In this document: positions 35,422 to 47,246 of the stretch, one piece after another | Layout of the letters: each line of letters starts with the position of its first letter | How positions within the stretch are numbered: position 1 is the first letter of the stretch | Source of the DNA: Azadirachta indica | Taxonomy: Eukaryota; Streptophyta; Magnoliopsida; Sapindales; Meliaceae | Assembly (NCBI GenBank): GCA_022749755.1 | Contig: CM040444.1 | Coordinates: 1,557,026-1,621,025, forward strand | Length of the DNA: 64,000 nucleotides | Direction: 5' to 3' | Made by a program: the position numbers and the translations under genes | Notes under the pieces: generated by a model | What the model was told of the DNA's origin: nothing | Seen by the model: only the letters and a program-made list of their open reading frames with translations | Databases searched by the model: none

Positions 35422-35688
35422 TATCTATTGTGTATTATATTGCAGATAGTTTAATAAATTAGTATAAAACCTAACAGAATACCAGATTATAATCAGGAAA
35501 GACCCTATTTCCTTCTCTACTTGGCTTTTAGGAATAAGGAAATATGTAATAAAACAAACTAAAATGGATATTACTTACTAATTGTTCTACTAAAAATGAA
35601 AACAAGAAGAATGACGAACTGTATGTTAGTTACTAATTGTTCAGCTTTTTATTTAATAAAATTTTGGAACTCGAGAAACATATAAAAT

Positions 35689-37120
35689 CTATTCAATCCG
35701 CTTGAGTAAAATGAACAAGTTTAAATGGTTACGCACAGCCTTCATAATTTTGTCGAAATTCTCTTCAACTTTTGTGGCGAAATGCTTGAAGATTTGTTCT
35801 GCAGACTCATCTCCAAAATGACCCTTCATGAGTCCATCGCTGCCAGCTCTTACTGCTAGCACATAACCTTCCGGAGAGGGAGGTGTTTTCATGGGCTGAG
35901 TAAATTTCTCCATCTTTTCAATACTGAATTTTCCATTTGTTCTGAAAATTGCCTCCAACTCCTTGGGTGTTGCACCGTGTACAGGCGCATTGAAGGAATT
36001 CACTTTTTCTTCGTCAAGTACTCCCTGAAACAAGAAACGCATTTGTATAATATTAATAATTAATAAATTTGTTACTCTTAGTAGTTGTTTGATTCTAATA
36101 TCGGCAGATTGTATAACAGTTATTGATTCTTACCATTCTGACCAAGTCTTTGAGGCAAGAACCCATAACATCAAAATATACACCGCCCATAGTTTCGGAG
36201 GCAGAGATGCCATCTGGTACAACTCCTCCTAAAACGAACATCAAACCTCCAGGTACAAGTTCTTCTGCTCTAGCATTCAGGAAACACTCCATATCATTCT
36301 TGAACTGAGTTGAATATGCCTCAGCAACTTCTTTCACTGATGAGTTGAGTACATTGCTTTTATTCCAAATTGGAGAATTCCTATCCACAACTTCTTCTGG
36401 AACCTTGGAGAGAAAGTGTAGGGCATTGGAAATGTAGGCAAAGTGTAGAGATGACTTGGGAAACAAATCGACCGTGAAAAGAACCCGGCACACCGGCAGC
36501 AAAGTATTTCCGAGAAGGAGGAAGGGTTTTAAAGAGTGTGTTGAAGTCATTTTCATAGTGATCATTGAAGAAAGCTTGGAATTCTGGGGCTGAAAGGTTT
36601 TGGTTCTTAGCTTGGAGGAATTTCAATTCTATAGCTTCAATGATGTTTTGCATAACAAAAAAGGTATTAGGTCCAACAGCGCAGCCTAAATCTGCTATTT
36701 TAACTAATATCGCGCTTGGAGTATCAAATCCTAAACTTTTCGGGTCAAATTTTTCTGATATTGCGTCTTTGATAAGTTCCTTTGCACCATCTACAATGTC
36801 CCTCTGTATGCCATAAATAGATATCAAATGCTATGAAGTAAACACAATTTCTTAACCATTCAAAATCTTTAAAGTTAAATTCCTAAAAAGAAGAAAGCCA
36901 ACTCAGTCAGGCTCCGAAAACATAGCTTTAGATTCTCAGTATAATTCTGATATTAACAGCAATAATAATATTAAAAAAAATTAAGAAAAAAAAGGTACAA
37001 GATCATCAAGAGAAGAAGTAGAATCAAAAGAGAACAGCGTTGTACCTGGAAGGTGGAATTTTTAGTATAACTGTAAGCAACATCGCCACCAGTCATAGTT
37101 ACTGATTTGGAGCTGGCCAT
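35689..37120 (-). pseudogene. SABATH methyltransferase copy C (exon 2 frameshift)
   Basis: Exons on the minus strand: 37120-37046 (25 aa), 36803-36134 (670 nt), 36024-35689 (111 aa plus stop). Exon 2 should be 669 nt as in copy D; one extra A in the run at 36465-36467 shifts the frame right after PGSFHGR, about residue 137. The SAM motif (ADLGCAVGPNT; Ser to Ala in the motif) is before the break. The acid-pocket motif (NALHFLSKVP) and the whole C-terminal half are after it. All splice sites are intact and no other break is seen, so the lesion is young or an assembly error in an A run. It shares with copy D a 5-residue insertion (SPIWN) absent from A and B. AATAAA lies about 36 bp past the stop. 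Confidence 0.85.
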
Positions 37121-38103
37121 TTTTTCTCTCTTGCAAATTAAGCTACAAACACATCGTAATGTTTCTAGTTCTGCTTTTATTTAATCGACCTCAGAAATAT
37201 TGTCTAATCTCCAGCTTTTTCCGACTGATTCTTAAGCATCATTTTTATATTCTGTCGTTTTCATTCTGCATCATCAACATCACCACCAACAAGAGAGAGA
37301 AAAAAAAGAAGGTTATAGAAGAAAAAGAAGTGATAAGATGAATAAAAGAATTAATTTATGAAAAAGAAAAAGAAGGATAGAGAAAATTAAATACATAAAA
37401 ACGAATTGATTTACTGTATTTGTGTCCGCCAATATTGTGAAACCAGCGCAACTGTGAAAACGACTGCTGAGCTCTCTCAAAATTGAAAATTTGTGACACA
37501 AAAATTTGACAGTGAAAGAGAAGAAGGGGGAAGGTTCCATCCAATCACTAAAGGATAAAAGAGGGGGGACAGAGAATATGGTGAGAAGTCATGGATTCGA
37601 AGTTATCAAAAAGGAATCCTAAGCTTAATCTGATCGTAAGAGTTTTTTTTTTTTTTTTTAGCCAACTTTCTGTAGGGACGCGTTAAAGAATAAACGAAAA
37701 AATTCTCTAAACCATACCTGCCTTATTATATATCCCCATGTGGGGGTAATGTCATTTTAATACTTAATATTTCAGGTAATGTCACTTTAGTTGTCATGTT
37801 TCACATATTAGATAAAAAAGTTCCTAACTTCATTAATTAGTATTTAGTATAATTAATTAAAAAAATAGAAAAAATAAATAAGGATGGGGGAATTTATTTC
37901 CCAAATTTTTCATTATGCTCCATTAAATTTATTGAAAAATAAAGATCAAAACCTAAAAAGGGTGGGGAATAACAAAGGCCTCATAACCCCTATTTTGCTT
38001 CATTGTTATCTCTAATTATTGAATATATGATGTTGTTATACAACATTTATTGAAATATAATAGTGCTACTTGGAGATATAATTGATTTTTAAATTAAATA
38101 TTG

Positions 38104-39529
38104 TTGATACCAAAACAATAGTAATTCTTGATATCACTGTGAAAATTATGAATTTTCCATTGAATTCGTAAAAAATATCTTCTATCTTTTACACCGGATA
38201 CATATATATACACAATTTTTCCTTCTTCTAGAAGTACTAAAAATCTTGATAAACTTGGTACGTATCTTATAGAATCTTGACTTGCTTTAAGCCAAACTTT
38301 CCAAAATTGATTTCCCTTATCCCGTAAGGACTACTTCTGGTCGGATGCTCTTGTGATGCATATAAACAGAAACTTTTCTGAGCCGACTTGATCACGACTA
38401 AAGAGATTGATCAGGCGTGAAACCTACCTCCTCTATGGGCCTAGCTCATCTTCTCTAGGACCCTGCTAGGTTGAACTCGTCCTAATTATCCTCAAGAACT
38501 AGGTTATGGGCCTTTGATGAGCTCATCTTCCCAAACATCAAGACCCTAGTTTTCAGTGAAAAGGATTTTCATTGGAAACTTTATTTTTTCGTGTGTTCAA
38601 ACTTTGCTCGAACAACGCCCACTCAACTAAGGCATCTGAATGCAATTTAAAATTCATCTGATCAAACGATTCTCGTCAAACAACTAACCACATGGCAAGT
38701 ACTAGCAAGAACCTAATCGATGGCCGAACACAAAATAACATTACGACTTTTAAAATTCAAAAGAAACGCCAATAAGACTAAGCGTGCGCACATTTCACCC
38801 TGATCTTCGCGTTGGTAATTAATTTGCATAAATGCTCATAACCGTTACCACCCATTAAACCCTCGTCTGGCCAACACGTGTTCTACTATGATTGGCTCAT
38901 CACGCTATAGAAGGATCGTACTCTATAGGAGGCTCCGTGGTCGCATCTAGGCCGTTCTTTTCATGCACAACATCAAACGAGAGGGCTATAAATTTCACCT
39001 TTCTCTCAAGTTACCACTTTACTCTTTGCGCTTTTACCAAACCCAGAAACTTCTGTCACTTTTTATAGTGAACCTTACTTTACTCTTCCGTCACATTCTC
39101 CACTTTACTCTTCGCAAACATTCATTCTTGTCCATGGGCAAAAACCCTGCTTCACCTTTGCCTTTGCTTCTTATTTCATCAGCAAATCTCTTTACTCCAA
39201 TAAGTTCTTCCCTCTATTGAACTCGTTTTATCGTATTTCAGCATTAATCTCTCACTTATCCCGTGAAGTGTTACATTCTCTTTGGTTGAAATTTACAAAT
39301 AGGCACTATTAGAGACTTATTTTTGATGTTTTAGGACGCTAAAATCGATTCGAAAATCTAAATGACTTGTAGAAATCACCTTACATTTAACCATCTATAT
39401 TGAGCTCTCTTATCCGAACAGAAATTTAGCTAAAATAAAGGTGTGTTTTAGAAACCCTATAGTAACCATAAATCTGGGCAGAACTTAATTTCTCTGAGCA
39501 AGAGTAGTACTAAGTCATAATTTTATCTA
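38104..39529 (+). promoter_or_regulatory. Upstream and leader region of the accessory-ORF gene remnant
   Basis: A sharp break from the SABATH duplication at about 38103 starts with TGTTGATACC, which could be an LTR-like end. A G-box CACGTG (38875-38880), an inverted CCAAT (ATTGG, 38891-38895) and a TATA box CTATAAAT (38986-38993) are spaced like a normal plant Pol II promoter. A pyrimidine-rich leader and a short frame starting MGKNPASP (ATG at 39134) follow. The leader may splice to the main frame at 39530; the junction is not resolved. Confidence 0.45.
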
Positions 39530-42231
39530 ATGGTCGACCCAAAACTAATCAGAGCACATTGTTGTTTGCTTAGGCTACCTATGGCAAGACTTGAGAGATT
39601 TGACATAAGCGACATCCCTAGTAGATCAGGATGTGAATTTGACACCTCCTCAACAAACTCATCTGAGACAAAGTATAAGGCCTGGTGCTGACTTTCTCTT
39701 AGGGTTAAGGTCGCACTTGTTAAGGAACATAAACGTAACCCCTTAAGGAAAGCCCAACCCTTAGCCATTTTTTACCCAAACGGTGAGATCCTTTTAACTA
39801 TATTAAACTGTGGGTCGGATGACTTTAAATTTCTTTACCATAAACCTAAGGTGGTAGTTTTATCTGATAGCTCTTATAACCACGTGCAGAGAGATATGGA
39901 CCCTGAATTGACTAAAGCGAGAGACCAAGAAGTTCTTCAAAATCCTGTAGATAGAACTACCCCTCAATCAGAACCACCCATGCTTTCTCTCCAAGTCCCC
40001 GAATACATATCAGAAGCAACCCCAATTCCGAGTAGACAGGGGAGTGGAATCTCAAATAAGGAGAGTGATGAATTTGATAATGACTAAGTAGAGTCAGACT
40101 TACAAGGGAACCATTGTAGCAGCCAACCCCCTTTGACTCAATATCCTCCTCTTGATTTGACCAAGGTAAACAGCCCATTTGAGGTTGATAAATTCCCATC
40201 TAGTATGGCTGATCTGGCAGCCTTCAAGAAACTTTACAACATCCCTGACTCCATTACTCTTAAGGTCCCTAAAGCTAAGGAGTTTCCTAATTGTTAGAGA
40301 GAAGATGAAGTAGCTTTCAACAAAGAGCTGTTTCTCCTTAGGGCTCAACTACCGCTACAACCGTATTTTGCTACCATTTTCTACGACCTAGAGATTCTTC
40401 CTTATCAGCTAAATTTAAACTGGTAGAGGACTATCACTAGGTTGTATGTAATTTGAGCTATGGCTTGGCAACCCCACCAACCTTCAAGCAGATTAAATAT
40501 CTGTTCTTACTCAAAAAAGGGCCCCAGAAACACTCTGGTTTCTATTACTTTCAAACCCGCACCCAAGCTGATAAGTTAGTCACAGACAACCCTACTTGTA
40601 ATAAGAATTGGAAGGACAAATAGTTTTTTATGGGCGAGGACTGGGGTCAGTCTTCTTTAGCTGAGATGAACATCACGGCCTCATGCCTTATACTTTTAAA
40701 CCTATGCTTCGTAAGTATATCCCATAGGATTAACCTTAACATATGTAATTTTTCAAACTCGATGCTTTTGTTGAGTTTTACTGATGTTCTTTATCGTTTT
40801 TGTAGCTGCCTGGGGTTCAAAATCGGACTTAGCTACCCTTCTTTTATCGAAGATCAGCTCTGGTTATGCAAAGCAAGCTGATCAGAAGACCTTGCTTTCT
40901 TCTTATCAACTCGTGGCTTCTTGCCTAGTTGAGATCACACCTACTTGCAAAGCATTCGAGGCCACACTCCAGGCAGAAAAGAGACTCACCCCAGACGCCG
41001 ACCAGGATGTGCTAGTTGTTGGTGAAGCTAAATAGCTTGTTTCTTTGTCTTATAACGTCTTTCATCTTCTTCAGTCATGAGTCGTTAGTTCTTTCATATT
41101 TTGTAGGGAAAATGGCCCCACCTAAAGAAAAAGGAAAGCTTTTAAGTTCCCTTGAATTAGTTTTATCTTCCTTAGGGACCTCAGCGGCGCAAAAACCACA
41201 AGGGCCTGAGAAGAAAAAATTGGGCAGCCCAAAGTCGACCGAAAAAAAAGAGTCGAGTAAAAGACAAAAACTAAAAAGTTAGAGCCAGGCTCTAAGAAAG
41301 ATAACAGGGAACCTCTAAAGGATAAGGGGAAATGCTCAGCTAAGGCTCCTAGTGATGTCGAAGGGAGGCCGCCCAAAAAATCGCACACCGAGTAGGGCAA
41401 AGAAGTCACCAAAATGGACGGTCTCTCCTGGTCAAACATCTCAAAAGGGAAAAGGGAACTATTCAAGCACCTTCTTGCCTCCATCAACCATTTAGCCTGC
41501 GTGGTTGACCCTTCCCTATCCTCCTAGGCAGAGACCACTAGCACCAACGTCCAAGGAGCTGTGCACCAACAAATTGGCAGGGTAAGCACCTCCTAATATT
41601 CCCCTCTTATTTCATTGAGGTAATTGTATCTAACTCTCCATTTGATTAGTGCAAGAGTTCCACTACCTCCGCCTGCACATTGATAGTGTAAAGGAACACT
41701 CAATTGCCAATGTCAATTTATACAAATTGATTGACCAGCTAATTTCAAAGAGAAACACACTAGAGAAGAAAGTAAAGGAGTTCGAGAAACAGGAAGAAAA
41801 ACTAGAGGCAATGGCGTAATGCTGAGTAGAGAGAGGAAGAAGTGTGTAGGGCAGTGCCCTGAAAGATAAAATTGCTAATCTTGAGGCTTAAGTGTCCTCA
41901 CTTGGGTCTCACATTGTCGACCTTGCCCACGCCAACCAAGATCTAGAGGACAAGCTTGTTCAAACTAAGGCTGAGGACAAAGGAACAATACGATGCCTCT
42001 GCCAAGGAAGCTTTAGAATTAGCCTGCCAAATGTTCCAAAAGAAGTATGAAGAGTTCGATCCTGGCTGGCTATTTAACGATCTTTACATTCCTCGACCTA
42101 CTCTACCAGATGCTGACAGCCTTGGAGAGTCACCTACTAGAGTACTAGCCCCGAGTCCTGAGCAGCCGACTGCGCCCTCTTCTACGACTCTAACCTTTGA
42201 CACCATATCCTCTCTGAAGGGTCCTCAATGA
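39530..42231 (+). pseudogene. Spliced accessory gene of a Tat-type gypsy element, decayed
   Basis: One frame from ATG 39530 to about 40710 has only a few stops. It reads NSPFEVDKFPSSMADLAAF, EDEVAFNKELFLLRAQLPLQ and YFATIFYDLEILPYQLNLN, resembling the putative gypsy-type transposon domain (Pfam Transposase_28). A GTAAGTAT donor at 40711 and a TTTGTAG acceptor ending 40805 define a 95-bp intron; the next exon reads AAWGSKSDLATLLLSKISSG. Further acceptors end at 41106 (GKMAPPKEKG, a Lys-rich basic stretch) and about 41649. The last exon has a coiled coil (SKRNTLEKKVKEFEKQEEKL) and an acidic, Pro-rich end. Several stops sit at family Trp positions (TGG to TAG or TGA). Function is unknown. It is the same kind of protein as the antisense ORF at 27240-27880. 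Confidence 0.6.
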
Positions 42232-44555
42232 TCAATTTTTTTTTTTTTTTTTTTGGGAATTTGTATAAGATGTACATAATTGCTAACTTATTAGAATAGC
42301 CAAAATATAATAATTGGATAAATAATATTATTATTTTTTTACATTATATTGATAATATAAGTGTTTATTAATATATTATATATTATATATAAATTTATTC
42401 ATTTTTTATTGACATCTTACTTTAATATTTTATTTATATTTTAACTATATATACAAAGATTTCATTTAAATTACAATATAATCATAAATTTTTGTTATAA
42501 ATAAGTTGCAAAATAAATAAAATAAATTTATATTTTATTAATAAATTAATATTTATTATGTTTTATTTTTATTTAATTTCTAATAACGACAATGTATATT
42601 CTTTAAAAAATTAAAATATAATTATTTTATCAATATATTATTGAAATAATATTATTTTAATGTATTTTATATAAATATATTGTATTTTATTATTAATTTT
42701 AAAATTTTAGTAATTTTTTTTAAACAATTATTATTTTATAGGGATATAGTTATTTTCTTCCAACAAATGAGTCTTTTAAGAATATTTTTAAAACTATTGA
42801 AATTAATAAGAGTATTAAATGAAACTTTTGAGATTAAAAAAGAGTTTACCTTTATTCAAGGGCTTTAAAATTTCAAAGGCATGGGTCTTTCTATGATAAA
42901 ACTCCAAAAACAAATATATATATATATATATATATTTTTTAGCCAACACCATTATTTATGCATTTAACAAGAAGACAAGTTGGAACAACAACTACTTGGC
43001 ATTTTGAGTGAGAATCACGAGGTGGTATTGTTGGTAGAAGACGGTCTGATCTTTGAACAGATTCATGAGATGAAGCTTTCCCTTGAAGAGAAAAAGTTAT
43101 TAATAATCTTTGCATAAATAGACTTGTTAATTTATGTAGATAGGTGAAAGCGCTTTGTAAGTATATTATTTTCAAAAGGGGCTTATTATTTATGTCAAAT
43201 GAAACACAAAATAGAAAAGTTATATGTATCTTTACCATAATGCTCTTAAAATAAACAGAAGATTAATTAAGATGATTGACTTTAGTAGAGGTAAGTGTTT
43301 CTTTCCCATAATTTCTCTTTAGATGTTACATTTACAAACTTTAGAGGAATTAATGCATGCCTCTGTTAAGGTATTAAATTTTAACACTTAGCGAGAAAAT
43401 TTAAGGAAAAGCATGCATACCTCTCTTTGCATTGTTAACTAACTAACTTTATTAATTAAAATGACTAAAATACCATTAATACTTTAATTTTATTAATGAA
43501 GAATAGAAAATAAATTTAATTGGAATGTGTTTAATGTTTTTTTAATTGTAAGTCTACTTAATGTTTAAAAAATAATTATAAATTTATTTAATGAGACAAT
43601 TAATTTACCTTATCTAATAATTATAATTTTTTTTCTATTGCACTGTAATTTACTCAAAAGATATGAAAGATCTAGAATTGTAAGATCTAAAATTAAAATA
43701 TAGCTCAAATTTTTTTAATCCTACGTAAATTTTATACTTAAAAATGACTTGGATATAATATTTAAAAAATTTTAAAATAAATGTTTGCCACGATATTTGA
43801 CAACACAATTTTCGTCCGTATGATTATTAAATTTATTTTCCGACAATTATATCACAAATATAGGTCAACGGTTAATAAAGATCAATGAATTTTGAAAATC
43901 TAAAATATAGGGACTTTAGTGCTCCGTTTTTGAAATCATTAGACTTTTTTGTATTTAGGGACAAATTGGGGACTTTAGTAAATTTATTCGATTAACAATA
44001 ATGGTTGTGATAATTGTTGAATCAAAAAGCCTAAAGGGCTCGACAGAAAATGGCCCCAGAAAATAATTATTGATAGAATAAAAATTATATTCTTATTAAT
44101 TTATTAGTTCATCAAAATGAAACCACTTAAATGTATAATTTAAATGTTTTTTCTTTCTTAAAATTAACAGCTACCAAATGCAATAGCCGAATATATATTA
44201 TGTTAATTTTTATTCCTACTTTCGCATTATTAAAAGGTATTTAAATATATGTTTTTTTAATAGTTTATATAGTTATTATTTGTTGAATTTACAGTTGATT
44301 TTTACAATATAATATTAAATAGAAGATCTTCATAATTTATTGCATAGTTTACTAATCGAAGAAACTAACAAATTATTCACAAACATAATAATAAGCGAAA
44401 ATCACTAATACCCTCTTGTTGTATTTAGCCATCACACTGTTTTTTGTTAGATTCGGTTTTAACATGTTCTATGCTAGATTAAAATATCCAATCACTTCCT
44501 TACGATCGTTGACAGATCGTGTTGGATTTTCAGTTCTTAAAGTCAGGAAACTAAA
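42232..44555. other. AT-rich intergenic stretch
   Basis: Begins with a poly-T run (42237-42255), has a (TA)n run near 42918-42942, and no supported gene. A minus-strand frame near 42939-43100 (HSKCQVVVVPTCLL) was noted but has no family match. Confidence 0.4.
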
Positions 44556-45131
44556 GCTCAAAGTTGGTGCCTATTTATTGACGATGCATTTAATGCCCAC
44601 GGAGAGCAAGTAGGAATTGTCCTCATTGGGCTTAATGAGATTGAATTTAAGTACACCTTGAGATTTGACTTAGAGGGAATCAATAATGAAGCAGAATACG
44701 AGACACTCATGCATGGACTAAATATGCAACAGACAATTTGATGTCTCAAATGAGAATGTGCAAGCTTATTTAGACTTGGACAAAGATAATGAGTTGACGA
44801 GACAGTTGAAAAAGCAGACAATGGAGTAGGTCCCTAGATTAGAAAACTTGAATGTAGATTATCTGGCTAGGCTAGCCTCACAAAGTAGAGTACCTGGAAC
44901 TACACCCATCGAGCTCCTGCGCTGTAAAAGGATGGATCAGGAGAGTTTGGTGGAAGTTCGACGTGGATGGATCCTATCAAAGTGTACATACGAAAAGGGA
45001 AGCTCCGGAAAAACATGGATGAGGCTAAGAAGATTAAGAACAGGCCTTCAAAATACTGTGTGATTGATGGGCATATTCTAATATAACATAGCATACAACT
45101 TTCCCACTTAAAAAGTATTTTGAAAAGGAGC
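44556..45131 (+). pseudogene. Gypsy RNase H fragment
   Basis: Pieces in changing frames: FIDDAFNAHGEQVGIVL near 44577, FKYTLRFDLEGINNEAEYETLMHGL near 44650-44720 (the NNEAEYEAL motif), PRLENLNVDYLARLAS near 44835, and DEAKKIKNRPSKYCVIDG near 45015. It fits the RNase H to integrase linker of Tat-like gypsy elements. It ends abruptly at the left edge of segmental duplication block 2 (about 45188), so it is truncated. Confidence 0.65.
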
Positions 45132-45267
45132 ACTCCATGGATATGAAAGCATATATTAACAAGGAATTAATGCATATGGGTGCTTATGGCTAATAATAAA
45201 CAAAGGGAAATAAATGATAAATGTTAATTTTTTTAATAAAAACTAATATTTTGGATTCTAAGACTAT

Positions 45268-46303
45268 TGTCACGCGCCGAGCGGAAAGGCACGTGCGGCA
45301 CCCTCGTAGACCCCCATGTCGAGGGTAAGCCTTGTTAGCCCGTCGCATATTTAACTGGTTTCGACCTACCTTGGCCTCATTAGGAGGACGGCTTCAGTCC
45401 CCGACCAGTTCGGGCAGGGGTGGTCTAAATCCCCTCTACATAATAGCCCTTGAGACTGAAGCCGACTTTGCACCATGAAACATCAATGTGCTTGAGTTGT
45501 CACACCCCAGCACACCCAGCCAACATGCAATTTCTCGTGCCGTGACATTCTCCACCACCAAAAATCGTGCACGTCCTCGTGCACTCGGCCATCTTCAAAT
45601 TTTTCGCCAGCTTAATTGGTAGACCATCGAGGTCCTACCCTGCATACCGCTCCACTCCATAACGCCCATCTCCCCCGGGATAAGGAGACTCCCGTAAAGA
45701 GAACACGATAACACCATGTCGTGCGGGCACGCCATCCTCGACGTACGGTGGTAGCAGTGCTTGGCGTAGATGAGGCGCTATGCGGTTGCCTTTCAAACCA
45801 CTATGCTCATCTTCTCCCAGGAAGATCCCCATACCGTAGGATACAACATAGTGCGAGCACGCCCACATTCGAGGCTGCGTGGCGAAGGGTCACACAATAG
45901 ACACCCCCTTTTCCCTCGCCCAATCTTACGAGCTAATATCCTCGGCCGACTCGGTGGATTCCCACAGGAGTCAGGAACGTAGCGAGATTTTGCGGAAATT
46001 CTCGTTCCTGCTCTGATACCATCTGTCACGCGCCCAACGGAAAGGCACGTGCGACACCCTCGTGGACCCCCATGTCGAGGGTAAGCCTTGTTAGCCCGTC
46101 GCATATTTAACTGGTTTCGGCCTACCTTAGCCTCATCAGGAGGACGGCTTCAGTCTCCGACCAGTTCGGGCAGGGGTGGTCTAAATCCTCTCTACATAAT
46201 AGCCCTTGAGACTGAAGCCGACTTTGCACCATGAAACATCAATGTGCTTGAGTTGTCACACCCCAGCACACCCAGCCAACATGCGATTTCTCGTACCGTG
46301 ACA
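45268..46303 (-). mobile_element. TRIM: miniature LTR retrotransposon, 1036 bp
   Basis: Two 280-bp terminal direct repeats (45268-45547 and 46024-46303) start TGTCAC and end GTGACA. The 476-bp interior codes for nothing. On the minus strand a primer-binding site for initiator Met tRNA, TGGTATCAGAGC (46021-46010), follows the LTR by 2 bp, and a purine tract GGTGGTGGAGAA lies before the other LTR. CTAT flanks both sides (45264-45267, 46304-46307). Block 1 shows the empty site near 33905. The LTRs differ at about 11 of 280 positions, mostly transitions. No 5S rRNA-like segment was seen, so it is not Cassandra-like. GC is far above its surroundings. Confidence 0.9.
46010..46021 (-). other. TRIM primer-binding site
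   Basis: Minus strand TGGTATCAGAGC, complementary to the 3' end of initiator Met tRNA, 2 bp from the LTR. It fixes the element orientation. Confidence 0.88.
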
Positions 46304-46449
46304 CTATGCTGTGTTAATACTCCTAATGTATTTTTGAATTTGATTACGGTACACTAACAACAATTTGTTTTTTAAAAAAAATTCTATGTCAAAACTTTTA
46401 TTTTCATTATAAATCTGTCCAATTTTACATTAAGTTAACAATAAAACAA

Positions 46450-47075
46450 TTTATCTACTATGTATATTATATTTTAAATAGTTTAATAAATTAGTACAAA
46501 ACCTAACAGTACCAGATTATAATCGAGAAACAAGCTATTAAAAATAATTTTATTAATTTTTAGTTATACTAACAAATTTTGTTATTGTGAAAATGATTTA
46601 AAAATAATTTTAAAATTGATTAAATTAAAAATTTGGTAAATATTTATCACTTATTTAGGATTTAATTAATTAAATTAAAAAATTGTAAACCTTTTTGAAG
46701 GATTTGTTTGACTGAAATGAAAATTATAAAATTTTCATAATTATTTATTAAATAAAATAGATACTTATATAATTATCTAAGTAAATTATGAATTTGGGTC
46801 GGGAAGTTGGGGACGGGGCAAGGAGAAAGGCCCATCTCCTTCCCCAGCCTGTTTTTAAAACGGGAACAAATTTTTGTTTTCGTACCCAACCCAGTCTGCT
46901 AATTTTTTAAAAAATTTGTTCAAATCCCTGCTTTGAATGGGGTGGACTCCCAACCCTGCAGAGAAAATTGCCAACCTAATATCTATTATGTATTATATTG
47001 CAGATATTTTAATAAATTAGTATAAAACCTAACAAAATACCAGATTATAATCAAGAAAGACCCTATTTCCTTCTC
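46450..47075. mobile_element. Shortened hAT-like element between duplicated flanks
   Basis: 46452-46530 (TCTACTATGTATATTATAT then AATTAGTACAAAACCTAACA) is repeated at 46982-47060 on the other side of a partial element (about 46540-46978) that matches only the right half of the element at 34061-35421. The left half and left terminal repeat are missing. Confidence 0.55.
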
Positions 47076-47246
47076 TACTTGGCTTTTAGGAATAAGGAAA
47101 TATGTAATAAAACAACACAAAATGGATATTACTTACTAATTGTTCTACTAAAAATGAAAACAAGAAGAATGAATAACAGTATGTTAATTAGTAATTGTTC
47201 AGCTTTTTATTTAATAAAATTCTGGAACTTGAGAAACATATAAAAT

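Larger units (their letters stand above)
33820..38103. repeat. Segmental duplication, block 1 (holds SABATH C)
   Basis: Matches 45188-49905 from GGCTAATAATA and AAATAAATGATAAATG at the left through SABATH to CTTGGAGATATAATT and TTTTTAAATTAAATA at the right. Differences are insertions: a long hAT-like element here, and a TRIM plus a shorter hAT-like part in block 2. Confidence 0.85.

Noticed and set aside
42939..43238. Minus-strand 99-aa frame with HSKCQVVVVPTCLL
   Set aside because: Possible last exon of something, but no family match, no clear acceptor and no neighbouring exon.
45268..45547. 5S rRNA or Cassandra-type LTR
   Set aside because: Compared from memory with the plant 5S gene; no internal control region or matching stretch was seen.
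45635..46104. Open frames of 70-103 aa in GC-rich sequence
   Set aside because: They lie in the TRIM interior and LTR; GC richness alone makes the frames long, and no motif is present.
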